Of a DNA stretch of 64,000 nt, positions 22,279-36,549 are shown in pieces (position 1 is the stretch's first letter; each line of letters opens with the position of its first letter). The stretch is from positions 18,408,878 through 18,472,877 of the forward strand of contig NC_135174.1 in the NCBI RefSeq assembly GCF_041146795.1, written 5' to 3'. The DNA comes from Maylandia zebra. Taxonomy: Eukaryota; Chordata; Actinopteri; Cichliformes; Cichlidae. The notes below the pieces were generated by a model. The model saw only the letters and a program-made list of their open reading frames with translations, had not been told where the DNA came from and searched no databases. Position numbers and translations under genes: made by a program.

Positions 22279-25200
22279 TCACAGCAGAGTGAAACCTAAG
22301 ATGTACTGCAGGAGTTTGTTCCGATTTTCCTGAGGTAGAAAGGTGCTGCTTAGCTCCAGAGTTGTCACCTTGTTTTCTCTCCTCTCCTTTAGGACCTGGA
22401 GAATAAACAGAAAACAGGAGGTTTAGCTGGATGACTCTGCACATCACCCAAATACACACATAAAAATGCACACATGCCTACCCCGAGCTCCTTGAAAGTC
22501 CTCACGGTGTTCTTAACCAGATAATGAGTTGCACTTTCACCTGAATGAAAAGAGAAGTGCTTGAAATACATAAAACAGAGACAGGATCTTACTTTTAAAA
22601 TTTTTCACTAGCTAAATCCTTCTTTAATCTGATAGTAATTTCTTATTTTTCATGTGAATACTACTTATACTTTTGGACTTTATTCCCAGCACCTAAAAAA
22701 AAAATCATGACTGGAAAAACCATTTTCTCATTTTTAGCAATTTTCTCAATTCCAAGTGCGATGTAGAGAAGTTTTAAATTATTTTTTAAATACATTGTGC
22801 AGTATGTGGGCGATATTAGGATATTACCATAACCAGCCACTCCTCTTTCTGTGCGTGTGAGCAGGTATCTGAAGAGCCTCTGGGTGTAGTCGGACTCGAC
22901 CATGGGCTGGCTCAGACTGTGGACGAAGATCGCAGCCCCGCTGTAGGCCTCCAGCACCGGGCTGAGCAGCCGCTGAAGGAAGACAAAGAACTCCTGGTGC
23001 TCTGCAGAAACACTCACCTGAAAGACAACACAAACAGACCAAAAGTCAAATAAAGTCATTTTTGATGGTGAACAGTGGATGTTTGGATGTGAATGCTGTG
23101 GCGATTGTGTTGGCTGCAAAATTCCAAATGGTCTAAGTATACCTTAAGGTAGCGATCTCTCTGCTCCTCTCCAAAATCGCTGTCCTCATCCTCTTCGTCA
23201 CTCCTCCAGGAAAGGGGCTCAGCAAACTTTTTGGGCCACGGCTCATCTGTGGGGCTTGGGCTCAGTTCCTCCTGGTCCTCCTGACGCACAAAAACAGATC
23301 AGAGGATCTGAAAGTTTCATTACCCAATAGCAACTATTGCTAAGAGTCCTTCCTAAAACATTCAACTTCTGACATTAACCGCCATGATCTGTTATTTTTG
23401 TCCAGCGGCTGACGGCCTGTAAACTCACCTCTGCCACATAAAGAACTCCATACTGGATCAGCCTGGTTACTGTGTCATGGAAAACCTGGTAAATAGTCTG
23501 GCAAGGCTGTGGGACAGACAGGAGAGATGTAGACACGCTAAAACATGAAACCACATAGGAGTTGAAAATGTAATTTTATAAACAACTACTTGTCAACAAA
23601 CTTGTTCCATCATTACTAGTGTAAACTAATATGCAAACATTGTAAATAATCTTCATTTAGAGCCTAGGTTAGAGTTACTAATTACGGTGACAGGAATGTC
23701 TTATATTCAGATGATCAATGAGACTATAACCACACAGAGATGAAGTCAAGATTAATTATCTTGTCACAATTGCGCAAAACAATGTCTGGCATATATAAAA
23801 GGACTCTGATTGTAAACATGTCCACTGCTGAAGAAATGAGGCAGTGGACACGAGGTGGATGACAGCAGTAGTCATAATATCATAGACGCGTATGTAAAAT
23901 GTGCGCAGACATTTGGAGTGATAAAGATGGAATATGCAGGACTTACTGGTGCTACAGCCACCTCATTGATAAGGAAGTGGGAGAGACCAGCGGCCTTGCG
24001 GATGAGTCTCTCTTGACTTAGAAGATGACTACTGGGATTGCCAGGCTGGCGAGCAGACTCTGATTCCATGACCAGCTCTCGCTGCAGCGACAGGACACTA
24101 CAGGCTGGAGAGGTACAGGAAAACCTGTGTGTTTAGGACTGCTGAACTTAGATCTACTGTCACTTGTTTAACTTCAAACAGCAATTTAAACTAACTATTT
24201 AAAAAAAATGTATTATTCAAGCTTACATGTTCAGTATATTTTTCTTAAATAATAACCACAATGATGAACCAAAACAGCACATAATACTGTTGGCATAACT
24301 TACCAATGATTGCATCAGAAATGAATACATGGAAAAGGCCGTTGCTGTAGAAGTTGAGCTCAAAAAGCGCAGGTACAGTTTGACTAGGTGCGATGGTAAA
24401 CTCTCCATTGCGATTAGAACTGCTGGTCACATTGAGGCAGTTCCCCAGGAGGTGGAGAGCACGCATGACCACGTCCTCTGAGTTCCCCGAAAAGCCCAAG
24501 TCAAAGTCTCGTGACAGGATCTCCTCCTTCATGTTGAAGAAGTCTTCCACTAGCTTGGACAACACCACCCCCTGACACAAAATGAGCAGGAAAAAACAAC
24601 AACAACAACATCAGAAACTTAAAAAAAAAAAAAAAAAGTATATTGGTGAATTTTAATAAGCCCACTTCAAAATAATAAAAGTCGAGAAACAAAGAAAAAA
24701 ACTACAAAAGGGCTTTTGGGGTTGTATGCAGCACTGAGCAGTTGTCATGACATTAGTGTGTCTGTAGAGGTCAGAGTCTCACAATTAATGCAAGAGGCGA
24801 TGAAAGAGAATGCAGGAAGAAATACGATTTTCTAACAGAGTTATCTATTCCTATATTTATGACTTAAGTGTCATGCCCAGGAAGGTGCATACCTGCTAAA
24901 CGGAAGAGGAACAAGGGGAAAAAAAACAAACATACCAGACGGGGTAATAATAGCAGGATTTTAAAAAATGTGAGCTGGTGTATCTGGCAGTGACAGAACA
25001 CGAGGAGAGAGGAGGCAACAGCTACACATACCTGTCTGTGTCTATACAGCAGTAGACAGGCCACAATGTGGGTCGACATGATTGCTGACGATTTATTGGC
25101 CGCTATGAGGAGGAGATACAAAAGGGTATAATAAGCAACACACAACAGAAAGAGAACAAAAAAAGCAGAAGTAGCAGAAGTACTTGTAATTCATTGAGAC

Positions 25201-28200
25201 ACCCTTAAAGCAAGACTACAGTGCTGTAAGCCCCAAACTAAGCTGTGTTCAGTTCCTTTTTATATGTGTATATATGTATAGCATCCAATCATAGCAGATA
25301 TCAAGTCAGGAAAGTTTACAGAGTATTACAGAGACGATTCAACCTTGAGCGTGATTAAGTGTGGACACAAAAAAAAAAAAAGAAAAAGTCTTAACATAAA
25401 GAAGCCTCAGACAGAACCCAACTCAAGGTGGGTGGCTGTCTGATTTAATAGGCTGGGGAGAAAGGATGTAAAAAAGCTATATACCTGTGTTTTGTTATAT
25501 ATGATTTTAATTAATTCATCAGAGTTTGACTTACTACAAATAAAATATTAAATAGGCCTAAAAGAGCTGATTATATTGATAGCACTCAAAGGCAGAAAGA
25601 AAGAGTATGTGAGGGAGTGTGTAAAGACAAGGGTTACTACAGATCACCTAAAGTAGTAATCAAGCATAGAGGTGCAGGACATTTATGAACAGCTAAGCTG
25701 GTACTGCATTCTTCCCCCTCCCCTGTGCTTCCATCCTCCCCTTCACCTTATTGGCTAAAAACAACATGCCATCCAGCTGGTGGTTCTGTGATAGGCTGTT
25801 GGTTTAAAAAAAAAAAAAAAAGCTAGTGTAGGAGAATGCAGCTGAATGAGCTGGGGAGAACCGGTTTCTGGAGTGCTATCCCAGGGCAAAACACCCCGAG
25901 TGATGTAAAGCGGATGGACTGATGCTGTGCTGTATTTCATGAGTGCTGCCTTTGTGAGCAGGTGCACCTTTAGCACAGGATGAAAAGGAGACTTATGTGC
26001 TTATTTAAGGGACCGGTGCTTACTGAAGACTTTAAATTATGATTCCTAGTCATCGTGCATGTAGTAAACCCACCATCTGCGGGTTGTGATTTTCTTACTA
26101 AAGAGAACGTGCTTGGCCAGGTTGTTGATAAGCTGTCGTCTAGAGATGTCCTCGGGCAGCTCTCTGTTCACCTGCTCTTCCTCCTGTCCATCAAACAGCT
26201 GAGCATCAGGCCTGGAAGGATAATAACAACAAGCCAATGTGTTTTTTACTGTGTCACACACAGTATGTATAATTTAAGATGGCAGTTGTCATGTCCAAAC
26301 ACACACCAGCTCATCTTTCACTCCTATTTTTGGGAGCTTGCAGTGTAACCCCCAATAATGTTAGAATATAATAATATTGGGTACTGTAAAATGTAATACA
26401 CATTAGAATATACAACCACTACACGGGGATACAGTATTTAAAACCCAAATAAACATAGACGAATAAATAGACAAAAGAGGAACAAAGTGGCATGAGAGTG
26501 CCCTGTGTCTGACTTCTCTACAAACAATCTGCCCCTGCCGTTAAAAAGTACTCAAGTTCAAGATCTCAAGTTAATAGCTTACCAATTATTTGTCATCATT
26601 TATCTAACGTGATCTCAGGGTGGTTATCTTACTCATTTACTTCCTGGCTTTTGCCAAAGTCATTGCATGTCTCATCCATCCGTGCCATTAGCAAAACGTG
26701 ATATGCCACTATTTCACGCGAGTGTTGAAAAGAGTCTTCCATAATATTTGTCTCCAAAGAGTTGAGAAGGTTGTTAATCACCACTGTTGGCACAAGTTTT
26801 GAAACTGACTGTAGACCAGCTGGGGCAGACTGCAGTCATCCCAGCGACAGTGCTTTATCGCTCGTTTTTACTATGAAGAGACAGCTTTGAACTGATCTGA
26901 CCCCTGCCAGGGCTAACTAACGACCCGTTCTCAAATGTCACAGAGCCTGCCATGAAGTAGCAGGAGGGAGGTATAGAGCTTGGACATGAAGATTGTCCAG
27001 GAAGGTCATGACATGTGAGACTATGGAGTGAGCGTGTGTGTATATTTGTACTAACTCTGCAGAAATAATGGTGGGCATCAAAGCATGTTCCAGAGATACA
27101 GGTGGTGGACTATGACGGCTTCTCTGGGTGTCCAAGTACTCCTATAATTGACATAAATGTGACATACGTATTCATAAATACATATTCAATATAAAAAACA
27201 AACATGGAAGGTTTTCAGCTCTTTTTAGTGTGATTAATCACCTTCAGGGAGAAGGGCTGGTTGAAATCAACACGGACACAACCGTAGTTCTTCCTCAACA
27301 TCCTGAACACACCACATGCTATTCCCCACCAGCTTTCGTTCTTCTTCGGCTTGCCCTAGAACAAGACAGATTTGAAAGTTACCAAAAATATAGCTATAAG
27401 GACACAGCTGAAGCAGTTTGTGTCAAAACATGCTTGGCTCTACCACCAGAAATACATACATTTTTTTCAGTCACAAATTCAAAATCCAACTAATTTATTT
27501 TTCTGTGTATTTTTCTTTTTCTGTGCATGATTAAAAAACAAAAAACAAAAACACCTTTGTTGCCACCGACGTCATCCAGACACTCACCAGCTGCTCACTA
27601 TTGTAGTTTCCCTCAATAATGCGGTCATAGGAGATGCCAACTGGCACCACCAGCACGTCTCCGATGGCCCCCGTGCACATTGTGTCAACCACGATAGACA
27701 GCATGCCTGCACGTGCTGGAGATGGCTTACCACTGCGCGACCGAGTCCCCTCCAGAAAGACCTCCAAAAACTGCTGCTGCCGCAACAATTCCTCTGTGTA
27801 CTACGACAATGACGAAACAGGGAAATGATCAGGTGAATACAGAAAAGGTGTGTGTCAGACAAATGAGAAAATAATACATGTAAAGGTTGCAGTATTTTTG
27901 GTGAAAATGTAATTTGCTGACGTCCCGAAGCAGGAAATTCACTTAATTACAAGCTGACAGTCAAGTAAAGTCAAGGCCATGCCAGTGCTGTAGTATGCAG
28001 GTTAAACATGAGACTCAAAGTGTAGGAAATCGGGTGCATGCTGAGGTAGCTTTGCTGTATAATGATATCCTCCTGAGTACAGTGTGTACACAGCTGTCTT
28101 AGCTATGCAGACACTTTTGAGAATAGAAGCTTTGTCCTGAAATAAACTCCAGGCCGTGGCATTCAAAGTAAGCCGGGACGTCTAGGTTCAGTTTTCATGG

Positions 28201-31200
28201 GAGCAACTGGAGTTAGAGCAGCATGTGACCTTTTTCTACAGCTTGCCTGTGAAAGCTAATTCCATTCTGGCAAGTGACACATGCGTGCCAGATTAAAATC
28301 TCACTTTTTAGCAAATTAAATTACTTTGACCACTTTCAATCATTACAGCTGCAACTTGTGCACTCTTTGACATGTGCAATAACACTAAGTGCAATACTCT
28401 TTTCTGGCGTCGTTGTATTTTTACTCAGTTGTATACAGCATTTGTATTTTATTTTTATTCTATTGTATATTTTATTCTATTTTATTCTACTGTATATAGT
28501 ATTTTATTGTGTTCTATTCTGTACAGTTGTGTACTGTATTTATTCTTATTGTATTCTAATTTTTGCGTCATAACTTTTGCACTGTCCACTTCCTGCTGTG
28601 ACAAAACAAATTTCCCACGTGTGGGACTAATAAAGGTTATCTTATCTCATCTTAAGAAAAAGAGGTAAAATATGGTTTGTATAACAGGATTGAATTTCAG
28701 CTCATCATTTCTACTAGCTGCTCATGTCTTGGGCTGATAATTCTTATCTTAAGGACACAATACGAACCTATCTTACAAGCACAATACACTGTTACTTATT
28801 GCCAACCCCTTCTGAAGATACAAAGAAAATCTGCCACTCAGATCAACCCATGCAATTAAATAAACCACCTAAGTTTCCACGCTACTTTGTAGAAAACACA
28901 CTGAAAATCTTCCAAGTAGTTTATGATGGCGAAACACTAACAAAAACCTATGAATCTGCAACACAAGCCTGAACATCTACTCGTCATGTGATACAGAAAA
29001 ACCTATAATGACCAATACTGGGTTACAACTGGTAAATAAAAGGTTAGATGACGTATAAGCCGACCCAATATGTTTAGAGAGCAAAACTGTTGACACATGG
29101 GTCACTACAATAAAGGAAAGGAGCATATCTACCCAAACATTTAGTTTGGGCTTACAAATGACAGGACTGTAGCAGAGTCAAAATAAGTTCTTTGGAAGAT
29201 ATAATGCTAATTACAAAGTAAAACTGGAAACAAAGACATGGCTTAAATAACAAAAACATTTCACTCTCTCATTATTCAATAGAAAAGAACACACAGAGCA
29301 GAAAACATGAAGAAAACCCGCTCTGCAGACTTACTGCGTGCAAAAGAGATCGGTACAAAATGTCTTTCTTTCCATCTGCAGACTCTTCCATTCTTCGTCG
29401 TATGAAGAAACCTCCAAGTTTACGGATCAGGGTGCTGAAAACAAAGAAGTTTTATAAAGTAGTTTCCAAGCTTTTCAATGGGCAGCAACAGCGAGCACAA
29501 ACTCCACAGCTGTCAGCAAATACAGTTTTAATCAGTGATTTCCTCAAGGTACTAATTTGGATTAAGGTGTGACTATGATGAAAAAGGAGGACAGTTTGAT
29601 ACCGAAGCACTTAAAATATAAAGATGACTCATCCTGACACTTCAGGGACCCATGTTGTAAATACCCATGTAGTACAAAAGGATCAGTGCTGAACCAAATG
29701 CTAGTTGAAGCAGGATAAAAAAAAGATTTAACTATCGAACATATTTCCAGGGAATTCTTTATTGTTTGAGTTAAACATACACCTTATTTCCAGATCAATC
29801 TTCACACAAGGCCTTATGTTTACCTGAGGATGGGGATGCTTAAGTTGTTTCCAGCAGCGATGTGCGGGGCTTTGATGTTATGACAGAACAGAATCAACGT
29901 GATGAGCAGGTAGTCGATGTGGGATTTGTGAACTGGGAGGAAGACCATCGGCACATTTTGCTGCAAAGAAAAGAGAAATAAGCAATTTCTCCTAACACGT
30001 TTTTAAGAACTCTGTATGTGATCAATGTTGAGAACTTTTATTATCTACGAGAAATGTACAATGACAGAAAACACCTTGTAAATATTACAAGCAAGAAAAT
30101 AAACACTCAGCTAAACAGCCAGTTTATTAGGTACACTTGTTCAACTGCTTGTTAACTCACAAGTCTAATCAGCCAATCCCAATAACTGCCCAGGAACTGA
30201 ATGCATTTAGGTGTGTAAACACAGCCATGATGAACTGCTGAGGTTTAAACCGAGCATCAGAATGGGGAAGAAAGGTCATTTAAGTGATTTTGAACGTGGC
30301 TTGAGTGTTGGTGCCAGATGAGCTGATCTAAGTATTTCAGACACTGCTGATCTACTGGGATTTTCCTGTAAAGGAGAAAACATCCAGCAGTTCTTTGAGT
30401 AAGAATACCTTGGTGAAGTCAGAGGCCAGAGAAAAATGAGCAGACTGCTTTGAGTTGAACTGAACACTTGATTACTGCTGCAAGATTTGGATGGTAAGGT
30501 CAAAATCAGACATAAACAACATAAGGTAGGGATCCATCCTGCATTGTTCGGGCTAATGGTGGTGGTGGGGCAAATTTTCGTAGCAAACTTAAGATCCCAT
30601 AGTAGAAAATGAGCATCATTTAAACACTAGAACCTAGCTCCGAGTATTGCTACTCATCATACCCATCCCTTTATTGCCGCACTGTACCCATCTTCCAGTG
30701 TGAATATCATGCCATGTAACAAAGCTTAAATGATCTCAAACTGGTTTCCTGAACATGACAGCAAGTTCACTATACTCAAATGGCCTCAACAGTCACCAGA
30801 TCTCAATCAAATGAACCACCTTTGCAGAGTCGTGGAACGACAGATTTGTATCTCAGATGTGCAGCCAAAAAATCTGCAGCATGATGTTATCATGTCAACA
30901 CTGTTCAAAATCTGAATCTGTGCCACAGAGAATTAAAGCAGTACTGAAGTCAAAAGGGGGTCCAACCTGGTACTAGCATGGTGTACCTAATAAAGTGGAG
31001 TGTATATTTAGTGCTAGTTTATGTATATTTACAACTATCAATCATTTACATTCATAAAGCCTCTTCAGTGGTCAGAAATAAAGGCTGCTTCGCTAGTTAA
31101 TCAAGACACAGCAATCAGTGAAGAAGACTATGTACATGAAATACTACATCAGCTTTATCGGTTTAGCCGTTACCGTTTTCAGCAATCAGAAACAAGTTTT

Positions 31201-33698
31201 CAATATTAATGGAAAAAACAGTCTTACTCATTTTGGGTAGCAGATTGTGCTGAGACAGTTTATCATGTGTGTCTTTGCCCCTCACCTCTGTAGCAGCTTT
31301 CTTCACCATTTCCAGCTGTCCTTTGTGGATCTGGATGCTCCAGAAGAAGCCATTAAACAGCCTCAAAAGCACCCAACCAGTTAGCCTAATCCAAAAGAAA
31401 AATTAAGATGTAGAACAGAACACAACATAGCAGGTTTGCTTAAGGCATTACAATATTGTCATAAACTAAAAAGTATAAATACCTAATAAAGGCTGGGGAA
31501 ATGTTAGCAACCATCTCTTGGAGGAAGGCCCTGGCTTTCTGCTTTACTTTGCTGACAGCTTTGTGCTCCTGACCAGGCTGGCTGGCTGCAGCATCCAAGT
31601 CTGTTGCTACTGTCACAATAGCATCCTCCACCCTGCAATCAACAAAAGAAGAACACAAACATAAAGCTGCCTCTTCTAACATTCAACGCATTGTCTCCAT
31701 TTCTCTAATAAAATGGTTTCTTTATGTCCACCATATCACAAATTTATCTATGATTGGAAAATAAAGTTTGATGTGGGCTGAATTTCCTGTATCCTGACTT
31801 TTACCTGCTGTTGTTGAGTACGTTATCCACCACGTTCCTGGTGAACATGTCCTTGTGGACATCTCTCTCCACAACGAAAAGCACATAACTCAGTCTGCGT
31901 GCCAGCCAGCCCCGCTGTCTAGATGAGCACACACAGAAAAACGCTTGCATAAAACCACATAAATGATACATATTTACATACGAGAAGAGATTCTCAAATA
32001 TACTCAGATATATGCTGAAAGCTGTGTTATAAACATGAGCCTTGCTTTTCGCACAAAAACACATAAGTTAAATATATGAATCAACATCCAGATAAGGGAC
32101 AGTCAGGAATACTTGCACGACTTTTCATGGTAATATCACATTTCCAGGAACTGCAGAACAATGCATAACCTGCATAACCCAAACACACAGCTTCATCATC
32201 AACAGCTGTGTTACAGGTCAGGTTTGCTATACCTTGATGAGCTTTCAAGTAACATAATACTGACTGTGTCAGGACAAAGCAAACGATGCTAACCCAACCA
32301 TGCTGAGTACGGTACATCACCATCTCTGTTTCCATGCTAATAGAACTAGATATTAACTTATTTCTGTTTTTCCCCATTCGGTTTGGAGCATGGTGGCATA
32401 TATCTTACTGAGTATTGTCAACAAAAGCCAGCCACTGGGTGCATGTGTCTGGTGTCCACTGACAAACACTGTAAATTATTCATCTGTCGACCTTTCCACA
32501 ATTTCAGAGAGTCATCCTCTTGACTTAAATCCAGTTATTTTACACTGGTTGTTAAGAATTTCACCCTAAATCTGAACTGCATTCAATGGGACTGATTGGA
32601 GATCAGAGGACTGACAAGGCAAGTAGAGACTTTCCTGTTCTGCCAAAGCATGACGTGAAGTTTCAGTTGAAGAATGTTCCTAAAGTGGAAGGGAAGTGAA
32701 AAGCTCCGTTTACCTAGTGTGGGTCTCGTTTATGTAGATGACGTTTCGCAGACCCAGAGATGGAATACTGGGATTGAACAGTCTCTCCTGTAAGGAACAA
32801 AAAAGATAAAAAATGAGAAAGTAACTCGAATCAGTTTAGTTTCGCGTTACTTTACAGCTTGTTATGCTTTCATTCTCGTTAAGAAAATAAATTTAACTAG
32901 AATTGAACCTTTTAACAGCTAATTTTTTATATTACTGCACTAAACTCAATAATGAGGTGTTTTAAGAATTGCTTTATGTCTAAAAAAAACATTCCTTGAA
33001 AATGCCTTGCAACCACTTTTCAGATTTTCACCTTTATCATATAAACACAGGAAGACAACCTGAGATCCACATATCATTTAATTAGCAAATTAAATAATCA
33101 AATTAGATCTGAATAGATTATATGAATAATAATGACTTATCTAAAATTATTTTTAATTATGATTTTTTTAAGAGGACTGCTTGTTTTTCCGAACAGCCAG
33201 GATAGATCGAGTTAGCAGGAACTATTCGATTCCATGCTGGCCAATTTCTTTACAAAAGACCAGAAATCAGCAAATGAACTCAAGCCACAGTTAATTAGCC
33301 GTGATGTAATTTTACCCAGCTCTGTGGTGTACAGGAGTGACAGCAGCGCCCCACAAAGGGCCTCTTTCTGTTCAGCAGACCCTCCTTCCACGTGCTGGCG
33401 ACATTACGCAGGACTGAAGGGCTGGTGCTGCGGTCCTTGAAATGCATAAAAAAAAAGATTGATCAGGAAGAAGCAAAAGCATCACATGAAAGGACCGTGT
33501 GTGCTGATATGAGATTTATCGCCTTTGATCTTGGGGGGGATGCATGGCGCTGTTCTGAATGTACAATGAAAATTACAACAACAACAAAAAGAAAACAAAT
33601 TAATTGTGGCTTACCGAGTCTTCATTGGGATGTTTCCAGCGGTTACACCACTGCTCGCCATTGCTGACCTGCAGCAGCAAGCCATCTGACAGCTCCAT
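22279..33698 (-). CDS. gpam: Glycerol-3-phosphate acyltransferase 1, mitochondrial
   Basis: Outer mitochondrial membrane enzyme that acylates glycerol-3-phosphate with acyl-CoA to lysophosphatidate, the first step of glycerolipid synthesis. Twenty coding exons keep one frame: 33698-33615, 33435-33316, 32787-32714, 31918-31805, 31632-31483, 31385-31286, 29960-29824, 29434-29335, 27800-27588, 27355-27242, 27141-27056, 26211-26099, 25102-25032, 24571-24304, 24104-23947, 23506-23429, 23280-23143, 23017-22828, 22540-22482, 22395-22279. The product is 827 residues; human GPAM has 828. Acyltransferase blocks: HKSHID (225-230, catalytic HX4D), GGFFIRRR (267-274), FLEGTRSRSG (308-317), VPVGISYDRI (345-354). 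The second membrane region (STHIVACLLLY) and the acidic stretch RSDEEDEDSDFGEEQRD are conserved. The protein ends YILGFTLL. The divergent GPAT2 fits less well. The ATG has A at -3 and G at +4. Confidence 0.97.
28348..28660 (+). mobile_element. LINE 3' tail in a gpam intron
   Basis: A TATT/TTCTA-rich tract is followed by TCCCACGTGTGGGACTAATA and a CTTATCTCATCTTA tail, the usual 3' end of a fish non-LTR retrotransposon. It is 5'-truncated and antisense to gpam. Confidence 0.6.
30102..31004 (+). mobile_element. Tc1-like transposon, decayed (gpam intron)
   Basis: Left end AGTTTATTAGGTACACTTGT and right end GTGTACCTAATAAAGTGGAG form the inverted ends of a well-known fish Tc1 subfamily. Inside, GCATCAGAATGGGGAAGAAA and GGCCTCAACAGTCACCAGAT match its transposase region. 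The ~900-bp copy is shorter than a full element and its frame is broken. It is antisense to gpam. Confidence 0.85.
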
Positions 33699-33743
33699 GC
33701 TCTCTGCTGTCTCCTTCCTCTCCCTCCTGGTCACACACCACTA

Positions 33744-36549
33744 GCTGGCAAGCTGACAGCACACACAAATACAATACAGTTATATTTTTTTTAATTTAAG
33801 TGATCAATGAATATTAGTGAGTAGCACAAAGAAAATGCACAGCGTTTAAATCTAGCTGGTGGAAAAATACAACACTCACTGCAGCAATGTATTAAGCTAC
33901 AGTGGGCGACATAGCTTATATCGCCTTCACGAGCAGCCTCTGCTCAGCATTTTGACTGCATGAGCAATGATGGTGAACAACCAGATGTTAACAGCTTCCT
34001 TTCAACTTTAAAGCCAAAAGTCAGCACCTCCCACATGAGGCATCGCTGTGCTATTCAGATTCAGTCAACGCTGGCATGCTCCGGTTAGACCTGATTTTCT
34101 AAGAAAAGTCGGAAGTCATACTGGAAAAACCAACAAGATGCAGCAGATAATAATGTATATTAATCACCCCAACATCTCAGACTGAATGCAGTCTGGTGGG
34201 ACTAGTTAACAGAGAAGTCAAAGTTTTACTTCTTTAACTGATATGCGAGTAAGCCATTTTAAATAGCAGTGTGACCACAGATAGGGCAAAGACTTCCTCA
34301 TTTTAGAAAACACAAACATTTTCAAACACCAAACAATGCACTTCTTAAAGATGTTAATTAAGATCATCATCTGCCCTCAAGACACAGCTGTCGTACTCAA
34401 CTCCAGCTGACAAGAACCTTAAATTAAATGCACAAACTCAGATATATGCAGCCAAACTACGCTGCTCTTTTTTTGGTTTAGCTTAATGCACACATTAAAT
34501 ATTTGACAATGGAAAAAAACAAATAACAGAACCAAATAAAGCCTTTACTTTGGGAAGCAGCAGGTTTATGGCACAGAAAAATTATCATTTTATCAAAAGG
34601 CCCGCAGTTAGATTGAGTAACAACATCAACTACTATGTACGCACTGATTTACTGGCTGAACAGTGCTATCTGACAAGTCACCAATTCGCCATGATTTCTG
34701 ACAGAGGCCCATTGGCAAACAACAACAAAACAAAAGTAAAACGCCAGTATTGCCCAAGCTGACATTTTAACATGAGTATCAGCTCACGGTTACACAGCTG
34801 GAGCGTCCCTATCAGTCACTATGTAGAAATGGTCACTACACAAAATAGCAATCTAAAAATAACATAATGGGAAGCTTTTGTTTGGCATTTTAAACATAAT
34901 TTGTCTAATGTGCCTCAAATGACACTTTGCTTTTGTTACACACCAGTTGTCCTGCATAACACTGGTAAGCGTCCTGAAACAAAGTCAAAATTTACACTAA
35001 ACACACAATGCTGGAGGATTTTACAATGAACCAAACATAGCATAACCACTGAACCTTCCTGAAGAAACAAGGTAAGGGGATAGCTAGACATCAGTAAGGA
35101 AAGAGAGAAGATGTGAAGAGAACCCACAAAGGTAATTAAGAGAATGTCTTTGATTAGCCTGGAAATGAGTCAATTTATGAATGAATGCTTACACAGACTG
35201 TACAGTATGTGTGTCAGTTAAGGACACTGTCGGTCCATCTTTCTCTGACTAATACGTCTGACTGTCAGCAGACTGGCCTCTTCACAAAAATGTTCCTGCC
35301 TAACAAGCTTCAATGAATGAATGAACATTGTGACATTGTCCTCCTGTGGTGTTGTGGTTGTAGTGGGTGATGTGCACACAGATGAGGGAAGCAGAGATTT
35401 CAAAGGGGTCAACGGCCGAGAGTACTCCAGAAAAACAAAGACCTCCAAGAATGAGGAGCTTAAGGGAATTAGATAACAAGTGAAGGTAGCCCTTACACTG
35501 CATTAAAGTTTAATGAGTACACGGATAATAACATTCAACGTATGCAAATCCTATAAACTAATTTGAATAATTTTCATGGGATATATCTACATTAGTTTGT
35601 AGCAACTTCCACTATCTGTTATAACGTTGTTAAATATTTGATTCAATCAGTAATTTCAAAATGAAGTATCATCAAGAAATTATTAAAAAACAACACGCTG
35701 AGGCGCTACTATCGAATTACACTGGCAAAGTATGGCCTGGGCCATCTGCCACATAATCACGTTTTATTTACCTTTAGCAAAATCATGCCTGTTCATGCAC
35801 ACTGAAAACCACTGGGTTAATCCGGCAGACAGGCTCAGACCTGCCTTGCAATAAGCAGGTCAAACAGGAGAGGTCTCTTTGTGACAGATGGTCAGTTCAG
35901 ATAACTAGCTGATCAGACAACAATAGCACCAACCAGACATGCCCATGTCTAGCTTGGCCGCGGAAACGCGGTACTGTTCAGTTACAGCCGACACCTCCTA
36001 GAAAGACATTATTAAAAAGTCTCCAGTTTGTGCATTTGGATGGTGTTGCGTAAAGTTATTAAAACGTGATGTGAGCAGCTTCCGTGACCGTCTGTGGCAC
36101 GCTGCATGGCATGCTTCCGAGCTTCATGAGGCACATCTCATCTTACAGCTAACGCCGGTACTCACGATGGTCTCCAAGACAGGGGTGACTTTAACCTGTT
36201 CTCCACTCGATGTCTTAATCTAGTCTGAATCTTAAATGATTAGCATTAGCCCGGTTTACCTCAGTGCGGATGAGACATGGAAAAATGTCAAATCCCACAT
36301 TGCCGGGGGTCGTCTCGAACTCAATGTCAGTGTAAAGTTGACCGACTATGTCGTGTTTTACTGTGAAAAACGGCTCTAAATGATAAGTAATTATCTCTCA
36401 CAACCGTGTCAACAAGTCCATATTAACGACACAGTTACTGTTTCTATGACAGGACAGGAACGGCGTTAGTAACAGTTACTAATAATGCAACGATGTAGCT
36501 GTTAGCATTAGCTCTCCAGCCACGCTCGCGAGAATGGACTCTCACTTAC
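33744..36549 (-). other. gpam: First gpam intron (5' UTR)
   Basis: An acceptor (GCTTGCCAG|CTAG) lies 46 bp before the start codon and a strong donor (AAG|GTAAGTGAG) ends a probable leader exon at 36550, so about 2.8 kb separates promoter and ATG. An additional donor GTGAGTAC near 36160 could mark an alternative first exon. No coding sequence is seen. Confidence 0.5.

Noticed and set aside
22661-23119. 152-codon minus-strand ORF
   Set aside because: It is gpam exon 23017-22828 extended by intron sequence at both ends.
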